Below are positions 12,806 to 17,212 of a stretch of 17,212 nt of DNA, piece after piece. Position numbers and translations under genes: made by a program. The notes under the pieces are model-generated. The model did no database searches. It was not told the origin of the DNA and worked only from the letters and a program-made list of their open reading frames with translations. The number at the start of each line of letters is the position of its first letter. The stretch's first letter is position 1. Source of the stretch: Candidatus Uhrbacteria bacterium (GTDB lineage: Bacteria; Patescibacteriota; Patescibacteriia; UBA9934; GWF2-40-263); assembly GCA_016208545.1 (NCBI GenBank), contig JACQXU010000004.1:1-17212 (forward strand). The letters run 5' to 3'.

Positions 12806-13654
12806 ATGATTCCAATTAATATCACCATTAAAAATAATGTTGTTCCGGATGAATCCGGTGTGTATTTTTATTTTAACTCAAAAAATCAACTTTTATACAT
12901 TGGCAAAGCAACTTCTTTACGAAGTCGCATTAATTCTTATTTTACAAAACCAAACGGCGATCGTATTTCGGAAATGGTTTCACAGATCGCTCGAATTAAG
13001 TATATCACAACCCCAACAGTGATTGAAGCTTTGGTTCTTGAAGCGAATCAAATCAAGGCAAAAAAACCAAAATACAACATTTTACAGCGCGATGACAAAA
13101 GTTTTTTGTATTTAACGATAACGAATGAGCCGTATCCTCGACCGATCTTAATGCGAGGTCACGAACTTGAACGAATTGGGATTGATCCATTTAGATCAAC
13201 ACTGACAAAGTCAGCAAAGAAAAAATTTTTGCGTGTATTTGGGCCGTACACGAGCAGTGCATCATTGAAAAAAGCGCTTGATTTGATTCGAAAGGCAATT
13301 CTGTGGAGTGATTGTCAGCCGCCTGAAGTTACCGGCAAAACACGACCGTGTTTTTATGTTCACATTGGAAAATGTCCAGGCGTTTGCACTCGCACGATTT
13401 ATAAAAAAGATTATCGCTTAATCATTCGTCAATTGATTTTGTTTTTTGAAGGAAAGAAAAAACAAATTATCCGTCAAATGGAACGCGAAATGAAACTTGC
13501 ATCAAAGGAACTTCGTTTTGAAGACGCCGCGCGCGTTCGCGGAAATCTTTCTGCGCTCGAACACATTCAAGATATTGCATTAATCTCAAGAGATGATGTT
13601 GAAGGTGCTTTTCACGAACGAATCGAGGCATACGACATCGATGGTTGTTTTTGA
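12806..13654 (+). CDS. uvrC: UvrC N-terminal part, cut by frameshift
   Basis: UvrC makes both incisions in excision repair. This frame holds the GIY-YIG nuclease (GVY 18-20, YIG 31-33, Arg39, Glu79), the cysteine cluster with CFYVHIGKCPGVC typical of the UvrC iron-sulfur site, and the UVR motif that binds UvrB (EMKLASKELRFEDAARVR). It stays homologous up to RIEAYDI (Asp277, first RNase H-type catalytic Asp), then reads four foreign residues to a stop. Family members continue with an SHxxGxxTVAS-like segment and MVVFEEG. Here MVVFEEG appears directly after YDI in the next frame (13641), so about 11 residues (32 nt net) are missing and the frame is shifted. Either a real inactivating deletion or a sequence/assembly error. 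Confidence 0.9.
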   Translation: MIPINITIKNNVVPDESGVYFYFNSKNQLLYIGKATSLRSRINSYFTKPNGDRISEMVSQIARIKYITTPTVIEALVLEANQIKAKKPKYNILQRDDKSFLYLTITNEPYPRPILMRGHELERIGIDPFRSTLTKSAKKKFLRVFGPYTSSASLKKALDLIRKAILWSDCQPPEVTGKTRPCFYVHIGKCPGVCTRTIYKKDYRLIIRQLILFFEGKKKQIIRQMEREMKLASKELRFEDAARVRGNLSALEHIQDIALISRDDVEGAFHERIEAYDIDGCF

Positions 13655-14054
13655 AGAAGGTCAGCCGCTGAAAAATCAATATCGCAAATTTAAAATTAAA
13701 ACTGTCAAAGGTTCGAACGATCCTGCAATGCTCGAAGAAGTCTTGCGACGTCGTTTCGCGCGCGCGAAAAATTTTCCAAACTCGTGGCCATTGCCGAAAA
13801 TTATTGTGATTGACGGCGGAGAAGCACAAGTTAACCGAACGCAAAAAGTTTTGGACGAAATGAAAATAAAAATTCCAGTTGTTGGAATTGCAAAAGGGTT
13901 TGATCGCAAACAAGATCGGCTTGTGTTTGATCATTCAAATTTGGAATTATTGCGCGTTACAAAACTCAATAAAGAGCTTTTTCAGGCCGCTAGAGACGAA
14001 TCCCACCGTTTTGCTGTAAAATATCATCGCAATCTTCGATCCAGACGATTTTGA
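13641..14054 (+). CDS. uvrC: UvrC C-terminal part, in shifted frame
   Basis: This frame begins with MVVFEEGQPLKNQYRKFKIK and carries the remaining RNase H-like endonuclease residues of UvrC: IVIDGGEAQVN (catalytic Asp) and RDESHRFAVKYHR (catalytic His). An ATG happens to lie at 13641, and further ATGs in the same frame lie upstream at 13593 and 13596, but these upstream codons overlap the first fragment and are not UvrC-like. The product ends right after YHRNLRSRRF, so the usual C-terminal HhH2 DNA-binding domain is absent. Joined to the first fragment it would give a UvrC of about 415 residues, short but containing all catalytic residues. Alone it is unlikely to be functional. Confidence 0.85.
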   Translation: MVVFEEGQPLKNQYRKFKIKTVKGSNDPAMLEEVLRRRFARAKNFPNSWPLPKIIVIDGGEAQVNRTQKVLDEMKIKIPVVGIAKGFDRKQDRLVFDHSNLELLRVTKLNKELFQAARDESHRFAVKYHRNLRSRRF

Positions 14055-14079
14055 AAATCCGATGATATTTTCTTACAAC
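14051..14079 (+). promoter_or_regulatory. Candidate promoter of the sigma factor gene
   Basis: TTGAAA (14051-14056) overlaps the uvrC stop codon; 17 nt later is TACAAC (14074-14079, 4/6). Initiation near 14086 would lie downstream of the GTG at 14081, supporting the ATG start at 14126. Confidence 0.4.
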
Positions 14080-14125
14080 TGTGATCCAATGTAATCTTTT
14101 TCTCACTTTTCCGTTAAGAATAATA

Positions 14126-14716
14126 ATGATGGCCGTTGATCTGCTCGGCGGTGGAATTAGAATTAATGAGAAAGAACTTTCAGAGGAAGAATTGTGCAAT
14201 AAAATGAAAAACGGCGATGATCATGCGTTTGAGATTTTGTACGAACGATATTTTGAAAAAATCTACGCATTTATTGTTCGGAGAGTTGGCGCGAGAGAGA
14301 TAGCCGAGGATCTGGTTTCAAATATTTTTTTGAAAGCGTTTGCGTCTCGGACTCGTTTCGTTTGGCGCGCGTCGTTCAAATCTTGGTTGTATCAAATTGC
14401 GAGCAATACTTTGATTGACCATTATCGTTCGCACAAACCAATAGTTTCGTTTGATCCTGAAATTCACACAGAGCAGTCAATCCAGCCGTCAATAAATCAA
14501 GAAATCGACAACGCGCGTTTGCGAGACGTTCTGAATGCTGTACTTTCTAAACTCGATTCACGAACGCAAACCGTCATTCAGTTGAAGTTTTTTGGCGAGT
14601 TTGATCATCAGGAAATTGCGAATATGATGAATTTATCTGCGAATCATGTTGGAGTTTTGCTTTATCGAGGATTGAAAAAGTGTCATGAATTAATTAGTAG
14701 GAGAGTAGGAAAGTAG
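14126..14716 (+). CDS. ECF-type RNA polymerase sigma factor
   Basis: About 196 residues of a sigma-70 family factor of the extracytoplasmic-function kind, with only regions 2 and 4. Region 2: HAFEILYERYFEKIYAFIVR followed by AEDLVSNIFLKAF and the promoter-melting stretch SFKSWLYQIASNTLIDHYR. Region 4: LDSRTQTVIQLKFFGEFDHQEIANMMNLSANHVGVLLYRGLKKCHELI, a helix-turn-helix that reads the -35 element. I chose ATG 14126 (ATG 14129 also possible) because the longer frame from GTG 14081 adds 15 residues unlike the family and starts upstream of the likely transcription start. The last codons and stop lie in a 16-bp tandem repeat. The next gene encodes a membrane protein with an anti-sigma-like N-terminus, probably its regulator. 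Confidence 0.88.
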   Translation: MMAVDLLGGGIRINEKELSEEELCNKMKNGDDHAFEILYERYFEKIYAFIVRRVGAREIAEDLVSNIFLKAFASRTRFVWRASFKSWLYQIASNTLIDHYRSHKPIVSFDPEIHTEQSIQPSINQEIDNARLRDVLNAVLSKLDSRTQTVIQLKFFGEFDHQEIANMMNLSANHVGVLLYRGLKKCHELISRRVGK

Positions 14717-14728
14717 GAGAGTAGGAAA
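14697..14728 (+). repeat. 16-bp tandem repeat across the sigma gene stop codon
   Basis: GTAGGAGAGTAGGAAA occurs twice in tandem (14697-14712, 14713-14728), itself made of 8-bp GTAGGRRA units. The first copy encodes the end of the sigma factor and the stop TAG is 14714-14716. The tract is purine-rich with several Shine-Dalgarno-like words, but lies over 30 nt before the next ATG. Confidence 0.8.
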
Positions 14729-14761
14729 GGAAAATCAAATATTCGCAAAAACACATAAATT

Positions 14762-17212
14762 ATGAAAAATTCGAACCTGCGTAATGAAAAAGAGCGCGAA
14801 ACGTTAAAGAAAGTGAACGAGCTATTTGCTCGAATCACTCATTCTTTAGATATTCACGCCCGTTTAGGTTTCAAAGAGGCGCTTAAACAGCGAATTTTAG
14901 AAGCCAGACACAAAACATCTATGTCTTTTTCATTCTCGTGGTTTCATGGATTTGTTCCAAAACTCGTTGGAGGAGGTTTTGCCGCGCTCATTGCCGTGAT
15001 TATTGTCATGCTCGTGTTTGGACCGTTTTTGCAAACAGTTCCAGTCGTGTACGCGCAGGACAATTTTGTTTTAACAGCAGAGTCTGAAGATTCACTCGGG
15101 ATTGAGCCATCATCGAGTTTTATTATTGAAAGTAAAGATGAAATTCAGATGGATTTTTTGAAAAAATATCTGTCAGCTGATATTGATATTAAATTTGAGC
15201 TTGAAAAAATTGACGATCACAGCGCGCGAATAACTTTTGAAAAGCATCTCAATCAAAGCCAAATGGTTCGATTTATTCTTCCAACCCAAATTTCTGATTC
15301 AGACGGAAGTGTGCGCGAGCGTCCATACTCGTGGGCGTTTCAAGTTAAAAAAGATTTCCAAGTTTTATACACAATTCCCGGCAATCAAACTTCGCGTGTT
15401 CCGCTTGGTAGTGGAATTGAAGTTGTGTTCAGTCACGAAAATGTTTCAACAAGCGATTTTGAAAAAGCATTTTCAATCACACCAGCAGTAAAAGGCCATG
15501 TTGAAAAAAATCGTCGCAGTGTTGTATTTATTCCAGACGCGCTCACTGCTGGAACAATTTACGAAGTTAGAATTGCGTCTTCGCTCACGCCAGAATCGTC
15601 TTTTGAAACTTTAGCGAAAGATTTCACATTCAAATTTGAAACTGATAACGAACTTCGCCGCGGTTCTTGGATCAGATTTTTCGATCACGATGTCACTGTT
15701 ACACCTCTTGAAAAACCTGAATTGAAAATGAGCACAGAAGATTATTATTACGCAACTCAATCATTGGAAAATGTTTCTCTCAAAGTTTATCAATTTCCAA
15801 CTTACGAAACTTTTCGAAAAAGTTTTCTTGAATCTTTAATCGGCCGTTGGCGTTTTAATAGATCGTTCACAGAATACGTTAATCTTTCTTCATTGAATTT
15901 AGTTGGAACGTTTTCACCAGAAATTGTTGATTCAGATTCCGGCCAGATTCACAGATTACCGGTTGGTTTAGACGAAGGCTATTACGGAGTTGTTGCTTCT
16001 TTTGAAGGTCACGATGACTGGATATTTATTCAATCTGTTTCTGTTGGCGCAACAGTTGTTTTGACAGATGAAGATTCATCTCTTGTTTGGGCTAATGACA
16101 CAAAAACAAAACAACCGCTCGTTGGCGCGAAAGTTTCAGGAATCCGAATTGTTTCATATGAAGAAAAAACTTTTGAAACTTCTTCAGCTGAAATGACTGG
16201 CGCAGATGGAATTGCTCGAATTTATTTTGCGGTTGATGCAGAAATTTCAGAAATAATTTCCGACGATCGTTCAATTCTTATTTTACTAGAATCTAATGTC
16301 GGAGGATGGAGAGACTGGTGGTGGGAATCAAGTTATATTGATGTGAATGATAATTATTGGGGTTATCTTTATACTGATCGCACGGTTTACAAAGCTGGGG
16401 ACACAGTTCGCGTTTGGGGTTTTACAAAACCGCGCGACAACCAGCCGCTTCCAACAACTGCGAAAATAAAACTCACATCATCTGTTTACGGTTATAACAG
16501 TTCATACGGTTACGGACTTGGTGATGATGTTGAATATGTTTCAAACGAAGTTTCAGTCTCAAGAGACGGGATATTTATCAACGAGTTTGTTTTGCCGAAT
16601 GTTTCCTCTGCATATTTTTCACTTTCTGTTGAGTTTGGCGATGTTTCTGTTTTATCGCGTTCGATTCAAGTTCAGGAATATCGTAAACCAGTTTATTCTC
16701 TCGACTTATCGATCGATAAAAAAGCCGCAATCATCGGTGAGTCAGTCGGATTTAGTGTTTCAGCAACATATTTTGACGGAACTCCAGTCGCTCAAAAAAC
16801 AGTTGAAGTTGGAACTTGGTATTCAGAAATTTCAGTCACACTTTCTGATTATGGGACCGCGTCAGGCACAATAATACTAACAAGTGAAAACGGAAATTAC
16901 ATCCATGCGCAATTATCTGAACCTGGTTTAGAACCTGTTGAAACATACGAATCTTTAACCATCTATCCATCTTCGGTTTTAGTTTTTGGCGACACAGAAA
17001 TCGAAAATGACATTGCGACAGCGGCCATTGACACGCGGCTTGTTCAAATTTCTGATTCCGACAATCGAGAAGACGATTACAAAAACGTCAGTCCAAATAC
17101 TTCCGTTAAAGTAAACGCGACTGAAATTTATTACGAAAAAATTTCACAGGGAAACTCTTACGATTTCGTAAGAAAAATAGTTCGCGAGAATTTCACTTAT
17201 GAACGGCGTGAA
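14762..17212 (+). CDS. Membrane-anchored alpha-2-macroglobulin-like protein (partial)
   Basis: An open frame of 817 codons runs off the window end. Residues 1-66 are a cytoplasmic charged/helical segment (RETLKKVNELFARITHSLDI, FKEALKQRILEARH) like the N-termini of anti-sigma factors. Residues about 68-91 are a membrane span, followed by VYAQD, which could also serve as a signal peptidase site. Residues about 200-295 look like a bacterial Ig-like domain (SRVPLGSGIEVVFS ... VVFIPDALTAGTIYEVRI). At 535-553 YLYTDRTVYKAGDTVRVWG is the signature of an alpha-2-macroglobulin MG2 domain, followed by more beta-rich macroglobulin repeats. Bacterial A2Ms trap proteases at the cell surface; the thioester region (CxEQ), if present, lies beyond the window. 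It starts 45 nt after the sigma gene, probably in one operon. Confidence 0.8.
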   Translation, partial: MKNSNLRNEKERETLKKVNELFARITHSLDIHARLGFKEALKQRILEARHKTSMSFSFSWFHGFVPKLVGGGFAALIAVIIVMLVFGPFLQTVPVVYAQDNFVLTAESEDSLGIEPSSSFIIESKDEIQMDFLKKYLSADIDIKFELEKIDDHSARITFEKHLNQSQMVRFILPTQISDSDGSVRERPYSWAFQVKKDFQVLYTIPGNQTSRVPLGSGIEVVFSHENVSTSDFEKAFSITPAVKGHVEKNRRSVVFIPDALTAGTIYEVRIASSLTPESSFETLAKDFTFKFETDNELRRGSWIRFFDHDVTVTPLEKPELKMSTEDYYYATQSLENVSLKVYQFPTYETFRKSFLESLIGRWRFNRSFTEYVNLSSLNLVGTFSPEIVDSDSGQIHRLPVGLDEGYYGVVASFEGHDDWIFIQSVSVGATVVLTDEDSSLVWANDTKTKQPLVGAKVSGIRIVSYEEKTFETSSAEMTGADGIARIYFAVDAEISEIISDDRSILILLESNVGGWRDWWWESSYIDVNDNYWGYLYTDRTVYKAGDTVRVWGFTKPRDNQPLPTTAKIKLTSSVYGYNSSYGYGLGDDVEYVSNEVSVSRDGIFINEFVLPNVSSAYFSLSVEFGDVSVLSRSIQVQEYRKPVYSLDLSIDKKAAIIGESVGFSVSATYFDGTPVAQKTVEVGTWYSEISVTLSDYGTASGTIILTSENGNYIHAQLSEPGLEPVETYESLTIYPSSVLVFGDTEIENDIATAAIDTRLVQISDSDNREDDYKNVSPNTSVKVNATEIYYEKISQGNSYDFVRKIVRENFTYERRE

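Noticed and set aside
13593..13640. ATG 13593 as the start of an independent gene
   Set aside because: The first 16 codons overlap the UvrC N-terminal frame and are not homologous; similarity to UvrC begins at 13641.
13635..13655. Programmed frameshift in uvrC
   Set aside because: No slippery heptamer at the junction, and a shift alone would not restore the roughly 11 missing residues.
14081..14125. GTG 14081 as the start of the sigma factor
   Set aside because: The extra 15 residues are unlike ECF sigma N-termini and the candidate promoter would start transcription after this codon.

Overview
The window looks like a chromosomal piece of an uncultivated Patescibacteria/CPR-type bacterium. 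This is inferred from the compact AT-leaning housekeeping genes, short intergenic spaces, a trimmed UvrA, a UvrC without the usual C-terminal HhH tail, an archaeal-type NMN adenylyltransferase and an ECF sigma gene next to a large alpha-2-macroglobulin-like surface protein. No ribosomal RNA or marker gene fixes the lineage.

Layout. 1-316: 61-bp tandem repeats that read, on the minus strand, as copies of the 5' half of a tRNA-Gly, then a three-stem palindromic element. 317-1914: ftsE-ftsX. 1974-2047: tRNA-Gln(UUG) with its own promoter, followed by an NMN adenylyltransferase (2063-2542). 2543-7430: an accessory island, visibly more GC-rich than its flanks. It holds a retron-type reverse transcriptase with the NAxxH and VTG hallmarks, a roughly 400-nt GC-rich structured non-coding region that ends in an intrinsic terminator, a MoxR/CobS-type AAA+ ATPase, and a vWA protein that also carries an HExxH metallopeptidase-like motif. 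The last two overlap by ATGA and end at a strong terminator. 7431-14054: nucleotide excision repair genes uvrB and uvrA, a convergent cupredoxin lipoprotein, and a uvrC broken by a frameshift/deletion. 14126-17212: an ECF sigma factor and a membrane-anchored alpha-2-macroglobulin-like protein cut by the window end.

Most interesting reading. The island looks like a retron in which the RNA sits downstream of the RT instead of upstream, and in which the effector pair is MoxR ATPase plus vWA/metallopeptidase. RT, structured RNA and ATPase-vWA pair lie in one orientation, bounded by a candidate promoter overlapping the upstream gene's stop codon and a terminator overlapping the vWA stop codon. The RNA contains two copies, 183 nt apart, of one hairpin motif; they differ by an A-T to G-C pair exchange that keeps the stem, which argues for selection on RNA structure. 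Retrons are usually tripartite (RT, msr-msd RNA, effector) and act in anti-phage defence; MoxR-vWA pairs are known from NTP-dependent conflict systems. That these parts form one defence system here is inference.

Other notable items. Dispersed palindromic repeats are inserted in frame inside uvrA (two) and uvrB (one). A 128-nt hairpin with a 19-bp perfect outer stem lies in the uvrB leader, right before its ribosome binding site. The second protein of the sigma locus looks like an anti-sigma-like N-terminus fused through a membrane span to an alpha-2-macroglobulin ectodomain.
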